Positions 34,538-43,451 of a stretch of DNA of 64,000 nt are shown here, one piece after another. The notes beneath the pieces were generated by a model. The model saw only the letters and a list, made by a program, of their open reading frames with translations, ran no database searches and was not told the DNA's origin. The DNA comes from Rathayibacter sp. VKM Ac-2879 (GTDB taxonomy: Bacteria; Actinomycetota; Actinomycetes; Actinomycetales; Microbacteriaceae): NCBI RefSeq assembly GCF_015351245.1, contig NZ_JADKSO010000001.1, positions 558,001-622,000 on the forward strand. The letters run 5' to 3'. Within the stretch, counting starts at the first letter, position 1; the number at the start of each line of letters is the position of its first letter. The position numbers were made by a program, and so were the translations under genes.

Positions 34538-35743
34538 ATGACCGAGGCCCTGCAGCCGCCCGTCCAGAACTCCCTCTCGCTGACGCCTCCCGGGCCTGTC
34601 GCGGCGGTGCCCACGACGGCCGCGCCCTCGATCGCCCCGAAGGTGCCCGAGCAGGCGCTGCCCGGTCTCGAGGCGAAGGTCGACGGCTACCTCTCCTCGC
34701 TCCTGGGTGCGGAGGCGCGCAGCCCCGAGTTCGCCGCGAAGGCGAACGACATCCGCACGATGGGCGACGCCGACATCCGTACGGCCGCAGACTCCTCGAA
34801 CCGCCTCCTCAGCACTCCCGTGCGTGCCCTCAAAGAGGGCGGCCTGTCGGAGGGGTCGACCATCGGTCGCACGCTCCTCGAGCTCAGGCGCACCGTCGAG
34901 GATCTGGACCCGTCCGAGGACAACATCCAGAAGAAGATCCTCGGATTCATTCCCTTCGGCTCCAAGATCACCGACTACTTCCGCCGCTACGAGAGCGCGC
35001 AGTCGCACCTCAACGCCATCATCCAGGCGCTGTACGACGGGCAGGACGAGCTGCGCAAGGACAACGCGGCGCTGAACCTCGAGAAGCAGCACCTCTGGGA
35101 GACGATGACGCGTCTCAACGAGTACATCTATGTCGCCGAGAGGCTCGACGTGAAGCTCTCGGCGACGATCGCCGAGCTCGACTCGACGGACCCCGAGCGC
35201 GCGAAGGCCCTGCGCGAGGACGTCCTCTTCTACGCGCGTCAGAAGCACCAAGACCTCCTGACCCAGCTCGCGGTCTCGATCCAGGGCTACCTCGCGATCG
35301 ACGTGGTCATCAAGAACAACGTCGAGCTGATCAAGGGCGTCGACCGCGCGACCACCACGACGGTCTCGGCGCTGCGCACGGCAGTGATCGTCGCGCAGGC
35401 GCTCGCCAATCAGCGTCTCGTGCTCGACCAGATCACCGCGCTCAACACGACGACGTCGAACATGATCGAGGCCACGTCGAGGATGCTCGCCGAGCAGTCC
35501 GCGACGATCCAGTCGCAGGCCGCGACCGCCACGGTGGGGCTGCCGCAGCTTCAGGCCGCGTTCGCGAACATTTACCAGACGATGGACTCGATCTCGGATT
35601 TCAAGCTCAAGGCGCTCGACAGCATGGCGCAGACCGTGGGTGTCCTCCAGACCGAGACGGCCAAGGCCGGAGAGTACGTCGAGCGCGCGCGTCGCAGCTC
35701 CGCCGACATCGACGCGACGTCCTCACTCGACCTCGGGCGATAG
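34538..35743 (+). CDS. TelA-family (toxic anion resistance) protein
   Basis: A 401-residue cytoplasmic, mostly helical protein. The TelA core starts near residue 60 and contains LLSTPVRALKEG, ILGFIPFGSKITDYFRRYES and QKHQDLLTQLAVSIQGYLAID, all highly characteristic. The family was named for tellurite resistance but is found in envelope-stress gene sets; its molecular function is not settled. Here it heads an operon that runs through GlnX, GlnH and PknG, separated by only three bases from the next gene, which suggests a signalling or membrane-stress role. Confidence 0.93.
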   Translation: MTEALQPPVQNSLSLTPPGPVAAVPTTAAPSIAPKVPEQALPGLEAKVDGYLSSLLGAEARSPEFAAKANDIRTMGDADIRTAADSSNRLLSTPVRALKEGGLSEGSTIGRTLLELRRTVEDLDPSEDNIQKKILGFIPFGSKITDYFRRYESAQSHLNAIIQALYDGQDELRKDNAALNLEKQHLWETMTRLNEYIYVAERLDVKLSATIAELDSTDPERAKALREDVLFYARQKHQDLLTQLAVSIQGYLAIDVVIKNNVELIKGVDRATTTTVSALRTAVIVAQALANQRLVLDQITALNTTTSNMIEATSRMLAEQSATIQSQAATATVGLPQLQAAFANIYQTMDSISDFKLKALDSMAQTVGVLQTETAKAGEYVERARRSSADIDATSSLDLGR

Positions 35744-35746
35744 CCG

Positions 35747-36301
35747 ATGGGCTGGTTCTCCCGCCTGTTCGGCGCTGCCCCGGAGGTGCCGGAGGAGGCC
35801 GCTCCTGCCCTTCCGCGGGTGCCCAGCAGCGATGACATCGTGGCCGCGCTCGACAGGGTCACGGCGTCCACGAAGGACCGCGTGCCTCCGATCGTCGCGG
35901 CTCGTATCCAGCGCATCGATGAGACGGTGCGAGAGATGGTGCCGCGTCTCGATCGGCTCGGCGGCATGAGCAGGCAGGGGCACACGGTCGTCGCCACCGC
36001 GACGAGCTACCTGCCCGAGGCGGTCGAGGGCTACCTCCGCCTGCCCCGCGACTTCGCCGACCGCCGTGCCGTCTATAAGGGGAAGACCTCGCTCATGGTC
36101 CTGTGCGACCAGCTCGACCTTCTCGGAGCGACGCTTGACCGCATCTCGGACGCCGTCTCGCGCCAGGACGCCTCCGCGCTTATCGCGCACGGGCAGTTCC
36201 TCGCCGACAAATTCACGGAGTCGTCTCTCTCGCCGAGCGGGCTCGACGCGGCGCAGCAGCCTCCCGCCTCCGGCTCCCTCACTCCGCCGAGCGCCTCATG
36301 A
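35747..36301 (+). CDS. Unrecognised small helical protein between TelA and AAA ATPase
   Basis: A 184-residue protein. An amphipathic N-terminus (MGWFSRLFGAAPEVPEE) could touch the membrane; residues ~60-150 are helical with a YLPEAVEGYLRLPRDFADRR motif; the C-terminus is low-complexity. In Bacillus, TelA (YaaN) is paired with XpaC, and this protein may be its counterpart (inference from position and from the YLPEtleaYl-like motif). The stop overlaps the AAA gene by ATGA. Confidence 0.75.
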   Translation: MGWFSRLFGAAPEVPEEAAPALPRVPSSDDIVAALDRVTASTKDRVPPIVAARIQRIDETVREMVPRLDRLGGMSRQGHTVVATATSYLPEAVEGYLRLPRDFADRRAVYKGKTSLMVLCDQLDLLGATLDRISDAVSRQDASALIAHGQFLADKFTESSLSPSGLDAAQQPPASGSLTPPSAS

Positions 36302-37716
36302 GCGCTCTCGCTCCTGCGCTCGACGCGCTTGTGCTCGTCGGGGCCGCCGCGGGCCTGGACGCGGCGGCCGTGCGCGACGAGGGCATGCGCCTCGCGGCAG
36401 CGGTCGCCGAGTCGATCCGAGGAGCGGGCCCGGAGTGGCTCGCCGCCACCGGGACGACCGGTGGCCTCGAGGCGTTCTTCACCTCGGCCGCGAGCGCCCG
36501 CCGCTGGCGGACGTCGCCGACCGATCTGCTCGCCGGGCTCGTGTCTGCTGGCGCACAGGAGGCCGGTGCCTACGCGCGAGCTCTCACCGAGGTCGTGTCG
36601 GCGGCGAGCGCGCTCGGCGAGCCGGGCATCGGAGGCATCGCGGCCGCGTCCGCGACGGCCGCTGCCCAGCTCGGCGCGGTGACGGCCCCGGCTGCTCCTC
36701 CTGCCGAGCGGGCTGCGTCGGCGGGGACAATGCCCGGGGGAGCCGTTCCCGCGGGCGTGCCGGGAGTCGACGAGATCCTCGCTCGCTTGCGGCGCACGGG
36801 AGGCGGCGACTCCGACGCGATCGCCCCCGCGCCGGCGCAGCAACCGCAGACGGATCCGGAGCCCGTCGAGCCGATCGACGACCTCCTCGCCGAGCTCGAC
36901 GCCCTCATCGGCCTCGACCGCGTGAAGAGCGAGATCAAGCGGCAGACCCAGCTGCTCCGCATCGATACGCTGCGCCAAGCGGTGGGCCTCAGCACGCCGA
37001 CCCTCACCCGTCATCTCGTGTTCACCGGCAACCCGGGCACGGGCAAGACCACCGTCGCCCGGCTGGTGTCGCGCATCTACCGTTCGCTCGGCATTCTCTC
37101 GAAGGGCGTCCTCGTCGAAGTGGACCGCTCGGAGCTCGTCGCGGGCTACCTCGGCCAGACGGCGACCAAGACGGCCGAGGTCATCGCGTCCGCCCGCGGC
37201 GGCGTGCTCTTCATCGACGAGGCCTACGCCCTCGCGCTCGACCAGTACGGCGCGGAGGCGGTCACGACGCTGGTGAAGGACATGGAGGACCACCGCGGCG
37301 ACCTCGTCGTCATCGTCGCCGGCTACTCCGGCCCGATGCGGGGCTTCCTCGAGACGAACCCCGGTCTGGCCAGTCGCTTCTCGACCACGATCGACTTCGC
37401 CGACTACAGCGACGACGAGCTCTCGGCGATCTTCGGTCGCTTGGCCGCGTCCGCCGACTTCGAGCCGACGCCGGAGGCGCTCGCCGCGTTCGCGACGCTC
37501 GCGGCGGCCCAGCAGCGCACGGAGGCCTTCGGCAACGGCCGCTGGGTGCGCAACATCCTCGACGCCGCCATCGCGCGTCACGCCTGGCGTCTGCGTGAGG
37601 TCGAGGAGCCGACGCTCGACGAGCTGCGCATCCTGCTGCCCGAGGACATCGCCGAGGCGGGCGAGACGACCCCCGCCTCCCCGTCCCCCGTGACACCCCC
37701 GGAAGAGTCCGCATGA
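36298..37716 (+). CDS. CbbX/SpoVK-type AAA+ ATPase
   Basis: A 472-residue protein. The Ala-rich N-terminal ~190 residues are unlike known families. The AAA domain (~195-440) begins LDALIGLDRVKSEIKR and carries Walker A GNPGTGKTT, Walker B VLFIDEAYAL, the pore-loop-like GYLGQTATKT, sensor region VVIVAGYSGPM, NPGLASRF and arginine WVRNILDAAI. This is the CbbX/SpoVK/EccA-like class that remodels protein complexes. It is coupled both upstream and downstream by ATGA overlaps. Confidence 0.93.
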   Translation: MSALAPALDALVLVGAAAGLDAAAVRDEGMRLAAAVAESIRGAGPEWLAATGTTGGLEAFFTSAASARRWRTSPTDLLAGLVSAGAQEAGAYARALTEVVSAASALGEPGIGGIAAASATAAAQLGAVTAPAAPPAERAASAGTMPGGAVPAGVPGVDEILARLRRTGGGDSDAIAPAPAQQPQTDPEPVEPIDDLLAELDALIGLDRVKSEIKRQTQLLRIDTLRQAVGLSTPTLTRHLVFTGNPGTGKTTVARLVSRIYRSLGILSKGVLVEVDRSELVAGYLGQTATKTAEVIASARGGVLFIDEAYALALDQYGAEAVTTLVKDMEDHRGDLVVIVAGYSGPMRGFLETNPGLASRFSTTIDFADYSDDELSAIFGRLAASADFEPTPEALAAFATLAAAQQRTEAFGNGRWVRNILDAAIARHAWRLREVEEPTLDELRILLPEDIAEAGETTPASPSPVTPPEESA

Positions 37717-39029
37717 GCACTGCACCCGCCGCGTCGCCCACGACGAATGCTCCTCAGCCACGGATCGCCACCGCGCCCGCGCCACGCCGGCCCTCTCTGC
37801 TCACGCGGGTCACGGCGACGACCCCGGCGACCCTCCGGTCGCTGCTCGCGCTCACCGTGATCGCCGCGGTGCTCTTCGGAGTCTTCGCGCAGCAGGCGGG
37901 GGCGATGCAGGCCCGTGCGGCGACCGAGGCGCGCGAACAGTCCGCGCAGCTGGTCGGCGTGCAGAACGTCCGCAATCTCCTCGTCGACGCGAACGCGATC
38001 GCCGCCAACACCTTCCTGGTCGGCGGGCTCGAGCCCACCGATCAACGTGAGGCCTACGTGAAGAACCTCACCGACGCCGCGGCCCAGATCGCGCAGCTCT
38101 CGGCGAGCGACTCTGCCGACGCGGCGGTGCTCGCGTCGGTCGCGAGCAAGGTCGCGAGCTATAGCGGCTTGGTCGAGCAGGCTCGCGCGACCAACAGGCA
38201 GGGCTTCCCCGTCGGCTCCGCCTACCTCGATCAGGCCTCCGCGCAGCTCAGCGACGACGATGGGATCCTCGCCGATCTCAATGCCCTCGTGGCGACGGCT
38301 GCCGACCGGGTGGCCCACGCGTACGACACCGTGCGCTGGAGCGTCCTGCTGCTCGTGGGTTCGCTCGTGATGCTGCTGGTGCTCCTCGCCGCGCAAGTGT
38401 GGCTCGCGCGGCGCACGCACCGCTACCTCAACCGCCCGCTCGCGACGGCGACGGCGCTCCTTCTCGTGCTCGGTATCGGAGGGGGCGTGGTCTACGGATC
38501 GACGGCCGCGAACGCGAGCAGCGCCCGGCAGGACTCCTACCGGGCCGCCGTGACCGTGTCGCAGGCGTTGACGGCGGCGAGCGATGCCAAATCGCTCGAG
38601 AGCTTCACCCTCATCAAGCGCGGCTCGGGGGCCGCGCTGGAGGCGCAGTTCCAGGTCGCCGCGCAGGGCGCACGCGACAAGCTCGAGGACGGCGTCAGTC
38701 GTGGCATCGTCGACGGAAGGCTCGTCGGTGAGTTCGACACCTGGCTCGCCTTCCACCGGCAGATCCGCGAGGCCGACGACGGCAACGACTGGGAGAAAGC
38801 GGTCGGCATCGCGACCGCCACCGGCAGCGGCACGCCGAACGACGCGTTCGCGGCCTTCGCCTCCGACGCCCGTGAGGTCGTGAGCGAGGAGGCCGCGGCG
38901 ACCGGGTCGACCCTCGACGCCGCCGGCCGCTTCTCGACCCTCGCCTCCTGGGTTCTGCTCGTCGCCGGAGTGGCGGGCGCGGTCCTCGCGTGGCGCGGGG
39001 TTTCTCAGCGACTGGAGGAGTACCGATGA
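37713..39029 (+). CDS. glnX: GlnX-like membrane sensor protein
   Basis: A 438-residue membrane protein: cytoplasmic Pro/Ala-rich start, helix 1 (~43-65), extracytoplasmic helical bundle (~66-205), helix 2 (~207-230), short RRTHRYLNRP turn, helix 3 (~243-265), second extracytoplasmic bundle (~266-405), helix 4 (~408-428), short cytoplasmic end. Two four-helix-type sensor bundles and lack of a signalling domain match mycobacterial GlnX, which links GlnH to PknG. Both neighbours in this operon are exactly GlnH and (one gene on) PknG. Confidence 0.85.
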   Translation: MSTAPAASPTTNAPQPRIATAPAPRRPSLLTRVTATTPATLRSLLALTVIAAVLFGVFAQQAGAMQARAATEAREQSAQLVGVQNVRNLLVDANAIAANTFLVGGLEPTDQREAYVKNLTDAAAQIAQLSASDSADAAVLASVASKVASYSGLVEQARATNRQGFPVGSAYLDQASAQLSDDDGILADLNALVATAADRVAHAYDTVRWSVLLLVGSLVMLLVLLAAQVWLARRTHRYLNRPLATATALLLVLGIGGGVVYGSTAANASSARQDSYRAAVTVSQALTAASDAKSLESFTLIKRGSGAALEAQFQVAAQGARDKLEDGVSRGIVDGRLVGEFDTWLAFHRQIREADDGNDWEKAVGIATATGSGTPNDAFAAFASDAREVVSEEAAATGSTLDAAGRFSTLASWVLLVAGVAGAVLAWRGVSQRLEEYR

Positions 39030-39997
39030 ACCGGGTGCGCGTTGCCGTTCTGGCCCTCGTCACCGCCACCGTGCTCGCCGTCGCCGGCTGCTCGAGCGGA
39101 GGAGACGATCTGGGCGCGCCGATTGCAGCGGCCACCGCGGCGGCGACGCCCGCGCCGACGACGAGTGCGGCGCCTCCGGTCGCCGACTGCTCGCCCTCGG
39201 CCGTCACGTCGTACGCGCCCACCGGAGTCACCGAGAGCACGCGCCTCGCCGAGATCCGCCAGCGCGGCACCCTTCGCGTCGGCGTCTCGGCCGACACCCT
39301 GCTGATGAGCGCGCGCAACCCGCTCACCGGGACGATCGAGGGCTTCGACGTCGATATCGCTCGCGAGATGGCGAGGGCGATCCTCGGCAGTCCCGACGCG
39401 ATCACGTTCGTCGTGATCACCTCAGCGCAGCGTCTCCCGTCGCTCACGGGCGGCGACGGCGCCCCGCAGGTCGACATGGTCGCGCGGACCCTCACGATGA
39501 CCTGCGACCGCTGGAGCAGCATCGCCTTCTCGTCCGAGTACTACGGCGCGGGCCTCAAAGTGCTCGTCTCGACCAGCAGCGACCAGACGAGCATCCAGGG
39601 CCTCGAAGCCAAGGGTGGCCAGAAGGTCTGCGCGCCCCGCGGCACGACGACGCTCAGCCGCCTCCAGAGCGACTACCCGGGGGTCGAGGCGGTCGCCGCC
39701 GATACGCACACGCAGTGCCTCGCGCTGTTCCAGGAGGGGCAGGTCGAGGCGATCGCGGGCGACGACACGATCCTCGCCGGCTTCGTCGCACAAGACCCGT
39801 ACGCGAAGGTCGTCGGTGACGCGCTGAGCTCCGAGCCCTATGGCTTGGGGCTTCCCGCTGACGACGTCGACTTCGTCCGTTTCGTCAACGGCGCTCTCGA
39901 GGGCATCCGCAGCGACGGTCGTTGGCAGAGCATCTACGATCGCTGGCTGGGAGCGCTCGGGCAGGCGTCGCCTCCGGCGCCGGTGTACGGCCGATGA
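39026..39997 (+). CDS. glnH: GlnH-like glutamate/glutamine-binding lipoprotein
   Basis: A 323-residue solute-binding protein starting in an ATGA overlap with glnX. Signal with lipobox VAGC (Cys21), Ala/Thr/Pro linker, then a type II periplasmic-binding fold: LAEIRQRGTLRVGVSADTLL, GTIEGFDVDIAREMARAILG, VDMVARTLTMTCDRW and QSIYDRWLG. Two extra Cys pairs may form disulfides. No ABC permease or ATPase is nearby, which fits a sensory rather than transport function through GlnX. Confidence 0.92.
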   Translation: MNRVRVAVLALVTATVLAVAGCSSGGDDLGAPIAAATAAATPAPTTSAAPPVADCSPSAVTSYAPTGVTESTRLAEIRQRGTLRVGVSADTLLMSARNPLTGTIEGFDVDIAREMARAILGSPDAITFVVITSAQRLPSLTGGDGAPQVDMVARTLTMTCDRWSSIAFSSEYYGAGLKVLVSTSSDQTSIQGLEAKGGQKVCAPRGTTTLSRLQSDYPGVEAVAADTHTQCLALFQEGQVEAIAGDDTILAGFVAQDPYAKVVGDALSSEPYGLGLPADDVDFVRFVNGALEGIRSDGRWQSIYDRWLGALGQASPPAPVYGR

Positions 39998-41124
39998 GCG
40001 CGGGCGTCGCGGAGGGGACTCCGCTCGCGCCGGGTCGCCTCGGCGAGGCCGCTCCCCAGCGCGAGCTCTTCGACTATCTCGCGGCCCTCAGACGCTGGCT
40101 CGACCGCACCTCGCGCGAGCTTGCCCGCCTCGACGCCGCGGCGCTCGCCTCGCCGCAGGCCGAAAGCTACACGTCCGACGTCGTGCTCGCGCAGTCCTTG
40201 CGAGAGTCGGTGACGCGTCGACTCGCCGAGCTCGAGGCCGTCTGGGATTCGGGTCGGGTCGACGCCCTCGGCCGCGAGAGGCTGTCGCAGCTGATCTGGG
40301 GCCGACTGGACGCCTCCGGATCGGGGGCCGCCGTCTCGCTCGTCGAAGCCGTCCGCCTCTGCGACGCGGTCGTCGCGCAGCTGAAGTCGCGCCTCGAACT
40401 GGACCCCAGCGGGACCGACACGGCGGGACGGATCGTCGGGGTGCGGGCAGAGATCGAGCGGTGCCGTGACCTCGCGCGAGCCGGGGCGCCCGAGCTCGAG
40501 CGGGTGGCCGTGCTCCGGTCTCGCCTCGACGCCCTCGCAGAGAGGGCTGGTCGGGGAGCGGACATCGCCGGCCCGCTCGGGCAGCTCGAGCGCGACTCCG
40601 CTCGCCTCGAGCGCGACCTCATCATCGCGGCCTCCGAGCGTCGAGGGCTCGAACGCGATCGGCGTCGAGCGCGTGAGCTGGCCGAGACGGCCGAACGGAG
40701 GGAGGCGCCGCTGCGCGAGCTGGTCGCCCGCTGCCGCCGCGAGATCGCCGACCCGCCCCGCCTGGCCGTCCCCGACGTCTCGCGTCTGGGCGAGCCTCCC
40801 ACGCAGCGGGAGGCGCTCGACGCGCACCTCGAGCGCCTCGCCGCCGTCGGTCGCGCCTTCGACGCCGTCGAGGCCGCATACACCGCTCCGCTGCGCGAGC
40901 GGGCCGCGCTGGGGTTCCGCCTCCGTGCCCTCCAGGAGCGCGCCGTCACCAACGGCCGCGCCGACACCGCCGTGGGTCGCGCCGCCGAGGAGGAGGTCCG
41001 CGCCGCGCTCGACGCCGTGCCCTGCTCGGTGCCGCTCGCCCGCCATCTCGTCGAGCAGTACGACGTCGTCACTCGCGATCTCCCGCCTCGCGCACCCCAG
41101 CACCACCGGAAGGCCACTCCATGA
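39994..41124 (+). CDS. Coiled-coil protein of the GlnX-GlnH-PknG operon
   Basis: A 376-residue cytoplasmic protein, almost entirely helical, with heptad-rich Leu/Ala/Arg/Glu stretches (for example LERDSARLERDLIIAASERR near 205). No enzymatic motif is visible. It starts in an ATGA overlap with glnH and ends in one with pknG, so it is made in step with both. A scaffold role for the kinase is plausible but is inference; I do not recognise a named family. Confidence 0.75.
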   Translation: MSAGVAEGTPLAPGRLGEAAPQRELFDYLAALRRWLDRTSRELARLDAAALASPQAESYTSDVVLAQSLRESVTRRLAELEAVWDSGRVDALGRERLSQLIWGRLDASGSGAAVSLVEAVRLCDAVVAQLKSRLELDPSGTDTAGRIVGVRAEIERCRDLARAGAPELERVAVLRSRLDALAERAGRGADIAGPLGQLERDSARLERDLIIAASERRGLERDRRRARELAETAERREAPLRELVARCRREIADPPRLAVPDVSRLGEPPTQREALDAHLERLAAVGRAFDAVEAAYTAPLRERAALGFRLRALQERAVTNGRADTAVGRAAEEEVRAALDAVPCSVPLARHLVEQYDVVTRDLPPRAPQHHRKATP

Positions 41125-43451
41125 ACGGCGAGCACTGCTCTGCGACCCCGGGCTGCACCGGGACGATCGAGGACGGCTACTGCAACGTCTGCGGGCTTCC
41201 GCCCGGGGAGGGCGCGGTTGCGTCCACTCCCACGGCCCGTCGTACCGCGCCGGCCCCCGCCACCGCGTCGGCCGCTTTCGGCACGGGCTTCGTCGAGGGC
41301 ACCCCCGCTCCCGCCCCCGCGGCCGGGTGGGGAGGAGAGGAGGCGGTGACCGCGCGCAGCGGACGCACCTCCTCCGCGCGCCTGGCCACCGCCGCCCTCG
41401 GCTCGGCTCGCACCGCCCAGACCGGCTCGAAGGTCACCCGGAGGGTCGGGACGACGTCCACGCGCTTGCGCGGCCCGCGTCTCGGCGCCGGACTGACGAC
41501 CGTCCCCGCGCGACCCGCGGCCGACCCGATGGCCGCCCTCATGGCCGAGGCCGTGCTGCCGGAGCGCAAGCGCTTCTGCGCGCACTGCGGCACCGAGGTC
41601 GGTCGGGGGCGTGAGGGGCGGCCGGGACGCAGCGAGGGCTTCTGCCCGAACTGCCGAACGCCGTTCTCGTTCACTCCGCAGCTGAAGGCGGGCGACGTCG
41701 TCGCCGGGCAGTACGAGGTCGTGGGCTGCCTCGCGTTCGGAGGCCTCGGCTGGATCTACCTCGGACGGGACAGGAACGTCTCGGGTCGCTGGGTCGTGCT
41801 CAAGGGCCTGCTCAACTCCGGCGATCCCGATGCGTCGGCCGCCGCGATCACCGAGCGCCAGTTCCTCGCCGAGGTCGAGCATCCGCTCATCGTCGAGATC
41901 TACAACTTCGTGCTGCACGAGGGTGCCGGCTACATCGTCATGGAGTACGTCGGCGGTCCGAGCCTCAAGCAGATCCTCCAGGAGCGGCGCGACGCGAAGG
42001 GGGGAGCGGCCGATCCGCTGCCGGTCGACCAGGCGCTCGCCTTCGTGCTCGAGGTGATGCCGGCGTTCGCCTACCTGCACGACCACGGCCTGCTCTACTG
42101 CGACTTCAAGCCTGACAACATGATCCAGGTCGCCGACCAGGTGAAGCTCATCGATCTCGGAGGCGTGCGTCGCGCCGACGATGAGGAGTCCGCGATCTAC
42201 GGCACCGTCGGCTATCAGGCACCGGAGGTGGCGGAGCTCGGCCCGTCCATCGCCTCCGACGTCTACACGATCGGCCGCACTCTCGCCTCGCTCGTGCTCG
42301 ACTTCCGCGGCAACCAGACCACCTACGTCGCTTCGTTGCCGCCCGTGTCCCAGACCCCGGTGTTCCAGCGGTACGACTCGTTCTATCGACTGGTGGCCAA
42401 GGCGTGCGCGCCCGACCCGCAGGACCGCTTCGCGACCGTCGACGAGATGCGCGGGCAGTTGCTCGGGGTGCTGCGCGAGGTCGTCGCGACCGACCGCGGA
42501 CCGGGGCACCCTGCTCTGCACTCCACCGCCTCCGCGCTGTTCGAGGCGCCCGTCGCCGACATCGTCGACCGAGTGCCGCCGTGGGATGCGCTGCCTGCGC
42601 TGCGCATCGACGAGTCCGATCCCGCGAAGGCGTGGCTCGCGGGCGTGAACGTCGCCGATCCGGTCGTGCGGCTGCGTGCGCTCGCGCTCGCGCCGACGGT
42701 CACGGTGGAGGTGCGTCTGGCGCGGGCTCGCGCCGCGATCGAGGCCGAGCGGTGGGAGGAGGTCTCTCGCGCGACGGGCGAGATCCTCACCGAGGATCCG
42801 TGGGAGTGGCGCGCGGTGTGGATGAGCGGCCTGGCCCAGCTCGCGCGCGGCGATGACATCGGCGCCCGCGCGTCGTTCAACACCGTCTACGGCCAGGTGC
42901 CGGGCGAGCTCGCGCCCAAATTGGCGCTCGCGGCGGCCTGCGAGGCGAGCGGCGAGCCGGAGGTGGCGGAGTCGCTCTACGTGATCTGCGCGCGCGCCGA
43001 CGCCAACTACACGGCTCCTGCCGCGTTCGGTCTCGCCCGCGTCCGGCAGCATCGCTCCGACCTCGACGGGGCCCTCGACGCCCTCGACATCGTCACCCCG
43101 ACGCGCTCCTCGTACGTTGACGCGCGCCGTCGCCGTGCCGAGCTTCTGGCCGAGTCCGGCCGTGGGCTTCCGGCACTCTCGGCCGCGCTCGCGAGTGTCG
43201 ACTCGATCGCGATCGATCAGCGTTCGCGTCTCGAGCTCACTGCTCGGGTCCTCGAGTCCGCGCTGGAGCTGGTGCGCCGCGACGGGCCGGCCGAGGGCGC
43301 GACGCTCGGCGGGGTGGAGGCGAATGAGGCGGCGATCCGCGACGGGCTGGAGTCGTCCTATCGTGCGCTGGCCGCCTCCACTCGTGTGCGCGACGAGCGT
43401 GTGCGCCTGGTCGACCAGGCGAACGACGTGCGCCGCTGGACGTTGACGTGA
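41121..43451 (+). CDS. pknG: Serine/threonine protein kinase PknG
   Basis: A 776-residue soluble kinase with PknG architecture. N-terminal extra zinc ribbon (C6, C12, C21, C24), a disordered Ala/Thr-rich region, the rubredoxin-like motif (C153, C156, C175, C178), kinase domain (~195-460) with lysine K228, catalytic loop YCDFKPDN (D328, no HRD Arg) and DLG (345-347) in place of DFG, both hallmarks of PknG, then a TPR domain (~500-770). The known system senses glutamate through GlnH and GlnX and phosphorylates an FHA protein that tunes 2-oxoglutarate metabolism. The first ribbon is an addition to the mycobacterial form. Confidence 0.96.
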   Translation: MNGEHCSATPGCTGTIEDGYCNVCGLPPGEGAVASTPTARRTAPAPATASAAFGTGFVEGTPAPAPAAGWGGEEAVTARSGRTSSARLATAALGSARTAQTGSKVTRRVGTTSTRLRGPRLGAGLTTVPARPAADPMAALMAEAVLPERKRFCAHCGTEVGRGREGRPGRSEGFCPNCRTPFSFTPQLKAGDVVAGQYEVVGCLAFGGLGWIYLGRDRNVSGRWVVLKGLLNSGDPDASAAAITERQFLAEVEHPLIVEIYNFVLHEGAGYIVMEYVGGPSLKQILQERRDAKGGAADPLPVDQALAFVLEVMPAFAYLHDHGLLYCDFKPDNMIQVADQVKLIDLGGVRRADDEESAIYGTVGYQAPEVAELGPSIASDVYTIGRTLASLVLDFRGNQTTYVASLPPVSQTPVFQRYDSFYRLVAKACAPDPQDRFATVDEMRGQLLGVLREVVATDRGPGHPALHSTASALFEAPVADIVDRVPPWDALPALRIDESDPAKAWLAGVNVADPVVRLRALALAPTVTVEVRLARARAAIEAERWEEVSRATGEILTEDPWEWRAVWMSGLAQLARGDDIGARASFNTVYGQVPGELAPKLALAAACEASGEPEVAESLYVICARADANYTAPAAFGLARVRQHRSDLDGALDALDIVTPTRSSYVDARRRRAELLAESGRGLPALSAALASVDSIAIDQRSRLELTARVLESALELVRRDGPAEGATLGGVEANEAAIRDGLESSYRALAASTRVRDERVRLVDQANDVRRWTLT

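Noticed and set aside
34538-35743. Calling this region a functional tellurite-resistance (ter) cluster
   Set aside because: Only TelA is present; no TerB/C/D/E/Z genes are visible, and the operon content points to signalling.
40167-43052. A 961-residue reverse-strand frame
   Set aside because: It is antisense to PknG and the coiled-coil gene and its product is low-complexity Arg/Gly/His-rich.
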